From Owenia fusiformis (taxonomy: Eukaryota > Annelida > Polychaeta > Sabellida > Oweniidae): a stretch of DNA of 60,000 nt. A program made the position numbers and the translations under genes. The notes below the pieces were generated by a model. The model was given only the letters and a program-made list of their open reading frames with translations, was not told the DNA's origin and did not search any database. This document shows, piece by piece, positions 13,001 to 23,977 of the stretch. The DNA lies in NCBI GenBank assembly GCA_903813345.2, contig CAIIXF020000005.1, positions 26,603,375 through 26,663,374 of the forward strand, given 5' to 3'. Every line of letters starts with the position of its first letter. Positions within the stretch are counted from its first letter, which is position 1.

Positions 13001-15898
13001 CCAGGCATCTATTGCACATCTAAAGTACCCATCATCTATTGTATATAAGTACATGTAATTGTAAATTAGCCCTACCCAGGCACCTATTGCACATCTAAAG
13101 TACCCATCATCTATTGTATACAAGTACATGTAATTGTAAATTAGCCTCACCCAGGCATCTATTGCACATCTAAAGTACCCATCATCTATTATATACAAGT
13201 ACATGTAATTGTAAATTAGCCCCACCTGGCACCAAGGCACCTCTTGTATGTTATAAAGTGATTTTTCCAGCTTTGCCGAAACAAATAAAAATCGATTCTG
13301 ACGGGATGGTATAGTCAGCCAACATTCATTTTCAACACTGCATATACTAGTAGCAAGTTCAGGGGTTTCATTAGCAGCACTAAACAGGCAATTTTCACCA
13401 GTTTATAGGTTGTTTTCACAAAACTGCCTGTTGTTTTTAGGGACTTTTCAACTTTTCCATGTTAAATTTATGATTTCCTTTAATTTTACCCATTGTTTTC
13501 ATTTGCTTAGCCTTTTGTGAGAAATTCTAGTGAAACCCCTGAAGTTATTGGAATATGATATCAATTTGTGATTTTATGTAGTAATATGTTTGTTTTTCAT
13601 TTGTTTATAGCTGGGATGATGCATACAAAGAAGAGATACAGAATTTCAAAATAAATGGTGATGTTGGTGAAGTATGGTCAGTATATTTAAAGGCCCCATG
13701 TAAAGTTTGAATATATAGTTTAATCATTTAAATATTACTTTTTATGACTTTAAAACTATTTGAAACATTTTTAGATACTTGAATTTCCTGCTTTTCTTGA
13801 AAAAAAGGTTTAGGCAAAGAAATTGTTAAGTGGACCTCTTTCTTCAATACTAATGAATTTAGACATTTCGGTACTTTAAATGGTCAATATCTTCCATAAT
13901 TGCTCAGATATATCATTTTTCAGAAAATAAAATTAAGATTGTAAAGGAAACAGTAGCTTCCAACATGTTTCACTCTCTGATCTTTGTTGACTCTTGTTTG
14001 ATGTAGGTTTGGAGAAGATACTATGGAGAGAGTCGTTGACTGGATAAATGAAAATGATTCAGTCACAAAATCCTCCTCAATTCTTGACATAGGCACGGGG
14101 AATGGTGTGATGCTTCTTGAACTGGTAAGTTAACACCTCTTTTAAAACAAAGAGAGGAAAACCCCATTTAAAGATTAATCTCTTTTTTATTGGTCTGTGA
14201 CACCCCCATGGGTGTAGAATTTCATCTACAAGTTATCAGAAGTTCAAATCTGATTTTAGCTTTAAGATTTGACCTTCAATGACCTTCTCAAGGTCAAAAA
14301 GGTTTTTTTTCAACTTGCTTCAAATTGACCAATTTTTTTTCAAAATCATCTACAAGTTCTCAAAAGTTCAAATCTGAATATAGATTTGACCTTCATTGAC
14401 ATTTTTGAGGTCAAAAAAGATTTGAACTTCAATGACCTTCTCAACTTGTTTCAAATTGACCAATTTGTTTTTAAAATCATCTTAAAGTTCTCAGAAGTGC
14501 AAATCTGGCTTTAGATTTGAGATTTCACCTTCAATTGCCTACTCAGGGTAAAAAAAACTTGTTTCAAAATGACCTTTTTTCAAATCATCTACAGTTCTCA
14601 GAAATTCAAATCTGACGTAATAATATTGTGAGCAGCTAGGTGGTGACATTTTGTCATGTTAATGCCTTGTTTTATATATTGCAGCATGCATTGGGCTATG
14701 AGAGCTTAACTGGAGTAGATTATTCAGATGGAGCAGTGGAATTAGCTAAGTCAATAGCTGCTTCCAAGGATGCTTATATAAAATTTGAGGTAAACCAAGT
14801 CTTTTCAACTACATGTATTCTCTTTGACAGTGTGATTTAGAACATTCCAATACACCTGAGTAGGTTCTGGCACAAGGTTTTATATTGTGAGAGATAGCTC
14901 GATCTGGTTTCTTTTTCATAACATCCTGGGCAGCTCCTATCTAGGCCAAAATTTTCCTATAATGTTAAAACTAAGAACAGAAACACATTCAGAACCGGCC
15001 TAATGTGTTCCTTGTATACACATGTTCCTTGCAGAGAGAGGTCAATAAAATGAAAGTCAATGGGATTTGGTTCTTACTATAACTGTTCCTTAGTGACAGA
15101 TGTTCTTTCCAGATAGGTGTGTCATCAGACAGGTCTTACCACTGGTAAAATAATAGTCTTGAGGAATATAAACTAGACAATGTTATTGTGACTGGCATTC
15201 AGTGTTTGGCATTGGCATCTGGGAATTTTTTTTATTGCAAACTGCATAAAACTGGAATGTGTGAATATTGTGGCTATGCTCCATACTCTCCATGAAGTTG
15301 AACAATGCGAAAGCTAACAAAAATGTAAAAAATCTGTAATTCCAGACGGCTGATATCTTGGCTGATCTTACATGTACCGAGTGTTTAGCACTGCGACAGA
15401 CATATGATGTGTGTGTGGATAAGGGAACATATGATGCCATCAGTCTCAACCCGAACAATGTCACAGAATGTAGACAAAAATATATTGAAAATGTCTGGAA
15501 GATACTCAATGAAAACGGACTGTTAGTGATAACATCATGTAACTGGACAAAGGAAGAATTACTGAATCATTTCTCAAAAGGTAGGTGCTTATGAAAAGAT
15601 CAGTTTACAACAGGGGCGTAGGCAGGTTTCAGTCAGGGGGGTGCGATCGCCAAATTCTTTCGATTTCGATTGCACCAATTGCAAATTCATTCATAAATTC
15701 ATAAGATGTGCAAATGTACTCATATTTTGCCAGTATTTCTGGTTTTGTTGAAATTGTGTTTTTCACCGTGTCAAGTATTCTGTATATTTACTTTCAGGTT
15801 TCAAGTTTCAACATCATATAAGAGCACCAACATTCCAGTTTGGGGGTAAAACAGGAAGTACAGTGACCTCGCTCATATTCCAAAAATCTCAGATGTAA
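7042..15898 (+). CDS. EEF1AKMT2: EEF1A lysine methyltransferase 2-like protein (METTL10), six exons
   Basis: Coding exons are 7042-7115, 13611-13676, 14007-14124, 14685-14789, 15346-15580 and 15798-15898. All introns are GT-AG, phases agree, and they join to a 232-residue frame, close to the animal family's usual length. The family transfers methyl groups from S-adenosylmethionine to a lysine of elongation factor eEF1A. Visible motifs: the VWFGED segment (about 46-51), SAM-binding motif I LDIGTGNG (73-80), acidic D98 in GVDYSDG, DKGTYD (146-151), and the family signature TSCNWTKEELL near the C terminus. The first ATG is chosen because it opens the frame and sits in an exon with a good donor; ATG at codon 5 is an alternative. 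Intron 1 is about 6.5 kb and packed with transposons. Identification rests on remembered family motifs; I am confident of the family. Confidence 0.93.
7221..9763. mobile_element. Composite foldback element in METTL10 intron 1
   Basis: The outer arms run inward from TACTCCTTGTTA on the left and are inverted at the right (TAACAAGGAGTA). They continue through GAGTGTTACCTGATGAATGG and TCCGGAAGTTATGATACG, giving arms of about 240 bp. The left arm is interrupted by the smaller foldback at 7266-8037; the right arm is intact at the matching place. The core of about 1.3 kb between the arms has no transposase-like frame. Outer ends are approximate because the terminal 20 bp have diverged. Confidence 0.75.
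7266..8037. mobile_element. Nested 772-bp foldback with TGTTAC duplication
   Basis: Termini are CCATAGGCTAAGGGTTAAG and its inverted copy; arms are about 65 bp. TGTTAC occurs directly on both sides (7260-7265 and 8038-8043). The uninterrupted right arm of the host element has this site once, so it serves as an empty site and supports a 6-bp target duplication. Confidence 0.8.
9776..10348. mobile_element. TA-flanked MITE, copy 1
   Basis: The termini are CAGTGGGGA and the inverted CCCCACTG, with TA on each side, as in Tc1/mariner-type elements. The 573-bp body has an internal inverted pair (CTCCCAGAATGCAAC and GTTGCATTCTGGGAG) and no coding frame. It is nearly identical to the copy at 11361-11934. 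Confidence 0.85.
10482..10511. repeat. Perfect 30-bp palindrome
   Basis: The sequence is its own reverse complement over 30 bases, centred on CAACTAGTTG with CATGGGC at each end in inverse order. It lies at the left edge of repeat R2 copy 2. Confidence 0.95.
10505..11250. repeat. Dispersed repeat R2, copy 2
   Basis: This is a diverged copy of 4135-5060, lying between the twin MITEs. It keeps TTTTTGTGTTAAATGTTCAT and the closing GTCAGATAAGAAACG landmark, and lacks the hairpin of copy 1. No coding frame is seen. Confidence 0.6.
11361..11934. mobile_element. TA-flanked MITE, copy 2
   Basis: A 574-bp copy of the element at 9776-10348 in the same orientation, with the same CAGTGGGG termini. An 18-bp direct repeat, ATAGCCATCTTTTAGATA, lies at 11343-11360, touching the left end, and again at 11938-11955, three bases past the right end. 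This exceeds the expected TA duplication. Confidence 0.85.
11963..12599. mobile_element. Mariner-like MITE with 30-bp inverted repeats
   Basis: The left end CAGGGTGTTTCATAATGACC and its inverted copy at the right enclose 637 bp, with TA on both sides. The interior is non-coding; the frame at 12022-12276 has no transposase motif. Its right end abuts the 75-bp minisatellite. Confidence 0.88.
12600..13225. repeat. 75-bp minisatellite, about 8.3 copies
   Basis: Units start at 12601 and recur every 75 bp to 13201 (landmark ACATGTAATTGTAAATTAGC). Differences are few, for example CATC versus CACC in the middle of the unit. Because 75 is divisible by three and one minus-strand frame lacks stops, the array gives a 257-codon frame with a 25-residue period, which I regard as a by-product. 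Confidence 0.97.
13360..13541. mobile_element. 182-bp MITE with 5-bp AAGTT duplication
   Basis: CAGGGGTTTCATTAG is inverted at the right as CTAGTGAAACCCCTG. AAGTT flanks both ends directly (13355-13359 and 13542-13546). It lies 69 bp upstream of METTL10 exon 2, in intron 1. Confidence 0.75.
14200..14600. repeat. Degenerate ~115-bp tandem repeat in METTL10 intron 3
   Basis: About three and a half units share TCATCTACAAGTT, AGTTCAAATCTGA, GATTTGACCTTCA and CAACTTG-TTCAAATTGACC. The same words occur inverted inside repeat R1 (about 1700-1830 and 41900-42010), so this is probably an R1-derived segment that expanded locally. Confidence 0.6.
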
Positions 15899-16119
15899 CA
15901 CATACTGATGAAGAACAAGTCTGACATCTTTACAATATACTGTGATGGTCTCACCTAAGTTCTAACAGTTATTTTTTTGTTTTTTTATTATGTCATGGTC
16001 ACAGGGGTGTGAAGTCACAGGGGCGTGAAGTGAGACTATATAGTATAATGTTACGAACTGAACTGAAAAATACATTGACAGTCAAGGATTTTTTTCAAAT
16101 CCATATTTATTTTCAATGT

Positions 16120-16125
16120 AATAAA
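16120..16125 (+). terminator. Probable METTL10 polyadenylation signal
   Basis: AATAAA lies 222 bases after the METTL10 stop codon, just before the foldback at 16193. It is the first such signal after the stop codon. Confidence 0.45.
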
Positions 16126-16192
16126 AATACAATTACGTGACAGTAGCTATAACAATATATAATAATAATAATCATTATTCATTTTTGTTATT

Positions 16193-17629
16193 CACCCTAT
16201 GCAGACAGAGCCTGTGGGAAATATTGGGTGCGGAGTAGTGCTCGGACCGGTAATGAAAAGTGGTGCCAGTATTACCATATGTCATTACCGATATTAACCG
16301 ACTATTTAGCAAGTATTTTGAAAAAAGCTAGAAAAAGGTTTTCCCCGGGTATATTTCGCCAAAAATCTCATAGTACGCCATACATACCACTTAATTTATC
16401 TGTAGAAACAGTAGAACCCACTCAGAATCATTTTAAACCACTAAACAATCCTGATTCTAACGGTTCATGTGATATAAACTCGTAAAATAAATACGTTTTC
16501 GTTCGTTGTATTATCAGCCTCGTTCTGAACTTCAAATCGGGCTATAATAGGTAAAGTGAAACTTCAACGTCAGGAAAATGGTTTAATTCTGTTTATTTTA
16601 CTTAGTTATGTACACAAATCGGTTTCTATACATAACAGTTTAGTTGATAAGTGAGAAAAGAAACTATAGAGATCATACTGATGAAGGAATTTGACTGATT
16701 CCGCCCGGGAATCTAATTCAGCTGAATGCCGTCCATTGCCGGTAAGAAGATTTTGATGCCGGCATTAGGTCAAATTAGTGCCGTTGCCGGTAATGCGGTA
16801 TTACCTCCGACCACTAGTGCGGAGCAAATGAGCGGAGGGTGCGGAGCTAACGGTTATTTTTGAATTTAAATTTGGGATATTTCTGAAACTAAGTCGTTTT
16901 GGGACTTCAAATATACCAAGATATGTGTATTTGACACCAAATATCAATACAATTGTGAAAATAGTAGCGCAATTCATTCTATAGCGACGCAGTGTGCCTT
17001 AAACCTTTCCCAGACCTATATATTTTGAAATTATCCTTTTAATACTGAGTCCCCAGCATTCATAAAAAATGGTGTTCAAGGTGCACTATCTATACAAATT
17101 GTTTTTTGCATCTTGGAAGCCAGGCAGTATCTGTGATTTTATAAAAATTCTGAAATTTTTTCAGATATGAGCCCCCTCTAAATATTTGGTGCGGAGCAGC
17201 TCCATAAACGTAGCTCCGCACCCAATATTTAGAGGGGCTCATATCTGAAGAACATTTCCGAATTTTTATAAAATCACACAGATACTGCCTGGCTTCCAAG
17301 ATGCAAAAATAATTTGCATGGGTAGTGTATCTTGAACACCATTTTTTATGAATGCTGGGGACGCAGTATTAAAAGGATAGTCTCAAAATATATAGGTCTG
17401 GGAAATGTTTGAGGCATACTGCGTCGCTATAAAATGAATTGCACTACTATTTTCACAATTTTATTGATATTTGGTGTCAAATACACATATCTTGGTATAT
17501 TTGAAGTCCCAAAACGGCTTAGTTTCAGAAATATCCCAATTTTAAATTCAAAAATGACCGTTAGCTCCGCACCCTCCGCTCATTTGAGCCGCACCCAATA
17601 TTTCCCACAGGCTCTGTCTGCATAGGGTG
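16193..17629. mobile_element. Long-arm foldback FB-C, CAC termini, TTATT duplication
   Basis: Termini are CACCCTATGCAGACAGAGCC and its inverted copy, with TTATT on both sides (16188-16192 and 17630-17634). With the nested hAT-like MITE removed, the arms are over 400 bp and meet at a short spacer near 17200. About 68 bp inside the intact right arm, on the inverted strand, is AACGGTCATTTTTGAATTTA, a motif shared with foldbacks at 22632 and 30544. No transposase frame. Confidence 0.88.
16236..16816. mobile_element. hAT-like MITE nested in FB-C
   Basis: The 581-bp insert starts TAGTGCTCGGA and ends with the inverted TCCGACCACTA. Its flanks are an exact 8-bp duplication GTGCGGAG (16228-16235 and 16817-16824), which fits the hAT consensus nTnnnnAn; TAGTG fits the hAT terminal rule YARNG. 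The opposite arm of FB-C is an uninterrupted control. The 85-codon frame crossing its left end is not a recognisable transposase. Confidence 0.88.
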
Positions 17630-17634
17630 TTATT

Positions 17635-18300
17635 GCTGTTGTAGTTCCCATTATGTATTTACATTTCTCGCAACGAGACCCAGGATTAATGACAGTAGGG
17701 TACAAAATAGTTTCTCCTTTCACTTTAAAACTGAAAGGTATTATTATTATGTTCCACACATTGTTTGAAAATATGAGAAGACTTTTATGCTCTAAACTAC
17801 AGTTAGAAAATAGGAAAATGCAGGCTGTGAAAAGAGAATTTAGTCAAATATTTTTCATATGATACACATATGATTCAGTTTAATGCAACATTAATTTAAA
17901 AGTAAAGATTGGCACAACGATAAATGTGCTGAATATTACAGAAGAAAATGCTTTCTTCCCTATGTGTGAGAATCTCTAGTCAACTTTTGACATCATAAAG
18001 ATACAGCCCACATCACAAACAATACCCATTAGAAATTGTCTGTCATTCATTGAATAACTCTGCTTTCTAACATTTCAAAGAAAATTTACAGATTTGATTA
18101 TTGCTTGTTTTTTTATAAAACCCAATTGTGGTATTTTTATCAAGTGAAATAAATGTTTTACATTGTATTATAAAGTGTATTTTCATACACATGAAAATGA
18201 AAAGTATGTCCCTTTTAGATTAGGACTATTATGCAATTTAATCAGCTGATGATATAAATCCAAATTAAAAGAATAAAAAATATTTTTGTATGTATCGAAT
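17635..18300. other. Intergenic DNA with no recognised feature
   Basis: AT-rich sequence between FB-C and the LINE 3' end. I see no repeat ends or gene-like frame. Confidence 0.4.
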
Positions 18301-18314
18301 ATTCTTATTACATA

Positions 18315-18711
18315 TTTTTTTTTTTTTTAGGTTATTGTTATTTATTTCTATAATATTCAACATAATTATTTACATAGATTGTGAGGGGCCGAGGCTACAT
18401 AGCATTATTGGCCCCCCTCTAGAAAGTTAAAAACATATAATAAATCACTGGAGTGTGTAGGATTGCAACGGACAGACGGTCGTCCACCAGGTCTTGCCCA
18501 TGATGATGTATATGAGTGTTAATGAGAGATGATGTGAAATGAGGAGGATGGTCATTCTAAGATGTTATCGATATAATTTGAAGATAGTTGAAGGCATTTT
18601 GTATTCAGTTCACTATTTAAATTTTCATCTCCATAAAGTATAAATTCTATTTTTTGCTTTCTGGTTTTTCCAAAATAGCACATAATATCAAGATTGTCTA
18701 ACTTTAGGATG
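18315..18711 (-). mobile_element. 5'-truncated LINE 3' end
   Basis: Read on the minus strand, a frame encoding FGKTRKQKIEFILYGD and similar residues ends in TGA at 18552-18554. A non-coding stretch with AATAAA and an A-tail (T-run 18315-18328) follows. A short C-terminal frame with a LLYG-like word, 3' UTR and poly-A tail is what non-LTR retrotransposons of invertebrates leave behind. The 5' part is missing and no clear target duplication was found. Confidence 0.5.
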
Positions 18712-18719
18712 TTCTGTAT

Positions 18720-19565
18720 GTAATCATTTCTATGTACATATGTACATGTACATATTACATATTAGAAATAAAAATAGTTTCTAACATTGATCCAAGGGAA
18801 TGTTTCGTGGAATAAACAATCAGATACATATTACTTCATCTAATTTTCTAGTTACTTCCTCTTCTAGTTAACTTAATTGTAGACAAACAAGACACAGAGT
18901 GAACAGAGTCGCACCCTTGAAAGGAAAATAGTTTTTGAGAAGGACACTCCATATGGCCATCCTAACATTTACCTAGACAACCCAAAAACTAATCAGTTCT
19001 AAACTTTCATGGAGAAACATCCCTGAAAATTTAAGATGAATGCATCAGATCAAACAGTTTGCCTGGAAACCTGTAGACAAGATTTATCAGGATGTCCACC
19101 CACCCATCCACCCCAGCAAATTGATCACAATATAGCACCCAAGGGTGCAATAAAAACCCAAAACATACAGTAAAACCTCTTAAAGGTAAACCCTTTGGAA
19201 GAAAATTACAATGTAAAAGCGTACAACATAGGAATGTTTGCTTAAAGTGACTCAATGCATACTTTTCAGTGTCCTTAGCAAAATAAAGACTTTTTAGTCT
19301 TTGTATTTCAAATGGACTGTCTCGAACTTTCATTTGACAGCTCGAATGGGTCACATTGGAGCTTACAATAAATTATCAAAATTAAATTGATCTATTAAAT
19401 TATGTCATATGAAAGATGGCGATGATATTCATATTCAATTACTCATTCATTTTGGTCTCTATGCCAACCAAATACACCATCTATTCATTCAAAAGTAATT
19501 TTAGTGAATAAAAAAGTGCACATGCAAATACCACGTAAATACCAATCTCTGTACTTATGCTGTTT
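18720..19565. other. Intergenic DNA with no recognised feature
   Basis: AT-rich sequence. The minus-strand frame at 19031-19354 shows no domain and I do not consider it a gene. Confidence 0.4.
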
Positions 19566-19570
19566 TCTAA

Positions 19571-20285
19571 CCCCCCTATCACACCAAACTAGTTCTTACC
19601 CGTTCTTGCCAGTTCTACGAAAACGTCGTCAAATGGGCTCAATCTGGCTGTGGTCGGGAAATATGTCTGAAATAATTAGCTTCTTCGTTCTTAAACAGTC
19701 TTCAATACGTCCATCTCGTTCGCAGTTCGTTCAGGTTTCAGACATATTCAAAATTCTTAAATCACATTCCCGTCTGAGAACGTTCATAAAGTTCGTAAAT
19801 AGACCTTAGAAAGTTGCAGCTACATTCATTCCGTTCGCACACAGTTTAAAACCAGTTTTGAAGAACGCAGTGGAAACTTGTTTGGTGTGATAGCTATATT
19901 TTTGCTAACTCGTTCATAAGCAGTGTTAAATACGTTCTTAATCAGTTTAAACCCGTTTGCAATTAGTTCTCCCTCGTTCTCAACAAGTCCGCAGACAGTT
20001 CAACTCGTTGTTAAAACGTCCCTAATAGGATTGAAGTACGACGGTTCTGTTCGTAGTACGTCCAGCTCGTCGTTAGTACGTTATCACTCGTTCTAATTGT
20101 AGAACGTGACGACCACGAGAACATTTTGAGCATTGTCTAAGTTCTAGAGGACCTACCCGTTCGAGTTCGTTCGATGAAGTTTGTAAATAGATCCCAAACG
20201 GTTCTTAGTAGGTCCAGTCCGTTCGTATACAGTTGAAGCCCGTTTTCGAGAACGCAGTGAGAACTAGTTTGGTGTGATAGTAGGG
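19571..20285. mobile_element. TAA-flanked MITE with a ~21-bp internal rhythm
   Basis: Left end CCCCCCTATCACACC and right GGTGTGATAGTAGGG are inverted and flanked by TAA, a TWA-type 3-bp duplication as in PIF/Harbinger elements. The TIR extends into AAACTAGTTCT. The interior has many CGTT words spaced about 21 bp apart (roughly 19905-20095), unlike the AT-rich flanks. A partial inner copy of the right end is at 19887-19912. Confidence 0.75.
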
Positions 20286-20512
20286 TAAGGGAGTTATTTT
20301 TCATTGCATAATATTTTCACAAAAGAAGCTTTATATTGTATTCAATTGATTCTGTGAGTGAAGGACATATTTCCAAGATTTTTCTTCCTTTTTTATTCTC
20401 AAGTACGCAGTGAGCCTCCTTAAGAAAAAAACACCGAAAATAGAATTTTTAAAAGATAAAACATGCTTACTGAATACTTAATGTAAATGCTGAGATTCAT
20501 CCCTATATACTA

Positions 20513-21813
20513 CTATTGCATTTTATCGTCAACTTCATTGTAATTTACATACGGAAGTAAAACCTCTGGAACTTTGTTGAGATATGGCAATACAGTCAGG
20601 GCAAGTCCGATAAAGAGGAAGTAGACTAATCCATAGCCAAATATATCACATAAATATCCACTAATGGAGGTGAACACCAGTTTTCCCAGTACTTCCATTG
20701 TAGCTAATGTTGAGTAATGTGTGGCTTGGATAGGCTTTGGGGCCTCTTGTGAGCATTGCATCATGAATGTGAATGTTGCAGTGGTTATAACGCCACCTAT
20801 GAACAGCAGCAAGCACATTGCACTGGCACCTGAATCTGAAATTAGGAATCTTAGATTTAGTTACAACATATATACATATAAAGGCATTACGCTGTTCACA
20901 AAAAAGGTGGAGACTACAGGTATTACAATGTGTCACTAGTGTAGATAGCATACTATTTGTACATCGAATTCATTGACTTAAGTCTTATAATAAATTAAGA
21001 CCTTCTTGAGAACCTTATTATTACCGGGACTTCTTGAAAGAATCAATGTGACTAATAATTGATACACAATGTCATGTACTCCATATTCAAAAATATTTGT
21101 AATCTTACATAAGACTAAAACTGTATGCATGTGCATTATAAAAATGTACATTCCACACTATACTCAAAGATTAATTTCAATGAAAAAAGCAATCTTACAA
21201 AATAATATATTTTTGTTGACGATCCCCCACGTCCACACTGAGATGAGCCAGAGTTGCATCCCAAGAGGAATGAACCGCAGAAGACAGAACTGGTAAAGCA
21301 CATCCCATGGTGGCCAGCTAACAACATAAAATGAATCAAACTATTATTTCACGAACAAATTGTAAATTCATGCAGTACACAAAAAACATACATATCATGT
21401 CAAAATTTTGGCTACTTATTTAGTTGAATTAATTCCCAATAATTGTTTTCAAAATTTCTACCTTTTCTCACAAATTTTTACAATTGTCTGGTTACCATTA
21501 AAAATTAATTTTTCCCCTATGCAGGGGTCTCGATACCAGGAACGACTGGTTGCTGCATCTAGGTACTTCTAAGCTTGATGTCACATGTTATGTATGTATA
21601 ACTATGACATCTGCAGAGTCATGTTTTTCTAGATTTAAACATAATAATAAACATGCTTAACTTACTTGAAGCGAGATATTATCCATCCTCCAAATATAGA
21701 TCCAAATATGGAAATAGTTTGACCTATGACACCAGTCCAGAATCCTATATCTGTGGTGGAGAATTTTTTATCTACTAGGAATAGTGGAAACATTCCAACA
21801 GCACCTTGTTCAC
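20513..21813 (-). CDS. MFSD3: MFSD3-like transporter, last three exons only
   Basis: Minus-strand exons are 21666-21813, 21199-21317 and 20513-20835, with consensus splice sites and consistent phases; the last ends in TAG. They encode about 196 residues, the C-terminal half of a major facilitator protein. Family marks are GEQGAVGMFPLFLVD at the start of the first exon, then FWTGVIG, and QATHYSTLATMEVLGKL before the last helices. MFSD3 belongs with the acetyl-CoA transporter SLC33; its substrate is not firmly known. The acceptor at 21814 implies at least one upstream exon, but none is recognisable before the divergent gene at 27804. It is either a truncated copy or has N-terminal exons I failed to see. 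Hydrophobic segments are intact, with no frameshift. Confidence 0.85.
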
Positions 21814-21859
21814 CTGAAATAAGGAGAAAATTATTTTTATCTGAATAATAAATAAATAA

Positions 21860-22545
21860 TAATCATATATTCATGTACAATCATGAATTAACTTGCAATC
21901 ATATATTCATGTACAATCATGAATTCACTTGCAATCATATAATTCATGTACATTCATAAATTCACTTGCAATCATATAATTCACGTACATTCATAAATTC
22001 ACTTGCAATCATATATTCATGTAAAATCATAAATTCACTTGCAATCATATAATTCATGTACATTCATAAATTCACTTGCAATCATATATTCAAGTAAAAT
22101 CATGAATTCACTTGCAATCATATATTCATGTACAATCATAAATTCACTTGCAAAATCATATATTCATGTAAAATCATAAATTCACTTGCAATCATATATT
22201 CATGTACAATCATAAATTCACTTGCAATCATATATTCATGTAAAATCATAAATTCACTTGCAATCATATATTCATGTACAATCATAAATTCACTTGCAAT
22301 CATATATTCATGTAAAATCATAAATTCACTTGCAATCATATATTCATGTACAATCATAAATTCACTTGCAATCATATAATTCATGTAAAATCATAAATTC
22401 ACTTGCAAAATCATATATTCATGTACAATCATAAATTCACTTGCAATCATATATTCATGTACAATCATAAATTCACTTGCAATCATATATTCATGTATAA
22501 TCATAAATTCACTTGCAATCATATATTCATGTACAATCATCATTT
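21860..22545. repeat. 36-bp tandem array, about 19 copies
   Basis: The unit reads ATCATATATTCATGTA then CAATCATAAATTCACTTGC. In the central part, units with GTACAATC and GTAAAATC alternate, giving a 72-bp higher-order repeat. The left part is more degenerate and contains 37-bp units. Stop-free frames on both strands come from the period being divisible by three. Degenerate units continue to about 22630 and resume at 23461-23525, past an inserted foldback. Confidence 0.95.
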
Positions 22546-22631
22546 GCAATCAAGTATTTATGTTGTACCTGTACAATTATATTATAATTCACAAATTCAT
22601 TTGTAATTATGTATTCACTGATATGTATAAT

Positions 22632-23460
22632 CACCCTTGGTATACGCACCTAACGAAAGTTGACCGGTACGGGTCAAAAGCTGGACCGGTACGGGTTAAC
22701 GGTTTTATTTGAATTTAAAACAGCCATAACTTGCTCAATATTGACTTCCTCGTGTCTAATTTGAAATATATGATGCCTCCCAATGCTTTTAAGTACCCCG
22801 ATTTTTTACAGATTTTTAAACGGACCAAAAATCTCTAAATGTGCATTTATGCTCTTTTCTCTCGAGAACGACTGTCTCATTTTCACAATAACTTTTATTT
22901 AGTACTTCTAACATATAAGATCTATTTTTCCCCATCAAGGTATGATGTAAATGACATGCTATTTACATCTTGTGAGTTTCAATGACGCGCGTTTAATTTT
23001 ATAAAAAATGCCAAACTTTGTGACAAAGAATTTCATCAGCTATTGCCCCGAACCGGTCCGTCTTCTCGCTGCAAGCAGATTGCCCCGAACCGGTCCGTCT
23101 TCTCGCTGCAAGCAGGATGAAATTCTTTGTCACAAGATGTAAATAGCATGTCATAGCATGGGGAAAAATAGATCTTATATGTTAGAAGTACTAAATAAAA
23201 GTTATCGTGAAAATGAGACAGTCGTTCTCGAGAGAAAGAGCATAAATGCACATTTAGAGAGTTTTGGTCCGTTTAAAAATCTGTAAAAAATTGGGGTACT
23301 TAAAAGCATCGGGAGGCATCATATATTTCAAATTAGACACGAGGAAGTCAATATTGAGCAAGTTATGGCTATTTTAAATTCAAATAAAACCGATAACCCA
23401 TACCGGTCCAGCTTTTGACCCGTACCAGTAAATTTTCGTTAGCTGCGTATACCAAGGGTG
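22632..23460. mobile_element. Long-arm foldback FB-A, CAC termini, ATAAT duplication
   Basis: Termini CACCCTTGGTATACGCA and its inverted copy are flanked by ATAAT on both sides (22627-22631 and 23461-23465). Arms are about 340 bp. The GACCGGTACGGGT word is directly repeated near the tip. About 67 bp inside is AACGGTTTTATTTGAATTTA, shared with FB-B and FB-C. A unit containing CGAACCGGTCCGTCTTCTCG is duplicated in the central spacer. It interrupts the 36-bp satellite. Confidence 0.88.
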
Positions 23461-23977
23461 ATAATTGTATATTCACTTGCAATCATGTATTTACATAGAA
23501 CCCTTACAATCATATATTCACTTCAAATACCAATGTCCGCCATTTGTGACAACGGTATCTGACTTTATCATTGTCAGGCTATTCCGGTGTGATATTGGAA
23601 GTTTCTAAAATACAAACACAAGTTTGCAGATGAGGGTTTTTCAGTATGTCCTGAAGTTAACGTTTTGAAACCAAGAGATTTAATATTCTAGGTTGAAAGT
23701 TACTTTTAGTCTCAGACAATATCTGAATGGTTTGCAGAACTTCAAAAGAAAATATTTTGTTATTATGTACATCTATGGAAACTTTGTTTTAAAACGATTT
23801 ATATCTTTTGGGAGAACCCTCATTTTTTCACTCATTAAATAACTGATTTATCTACTTGATGGATGAGCAAATTAATTTGCAATTATCTATGTAAAATTAA
23901 CAAAGCACGATCAATAAACATTGCTGAAATATTACAATATCATTAGAATGTCATTTCATACATCCATTTCATAAATA

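Noticed and set aside
12467-13240. 257-codon minus-strand frame with a 25-residue repeat
   Set aside because: It follows the 75-bp minisatellite exactly and extends into the MITE; period divisible by three explains it.
16228-16485. 85-codon frame starting at the hAT-like MITE edge
   Set aside because: It crosses the insertion boundary and has no BED finger or hAT dimerisation motif.
21860-22545. CRISPR-like regular repeats
   Set aside because: The 36-bp units are contiguous with no unique spacers, the host is an animal, and the array is an ordinary satellite.
22128-22606. Open frames on both strands encoding IINSLAIIYSC-type repeats
   Set aside because: They are translations of the 36-bp satellite.
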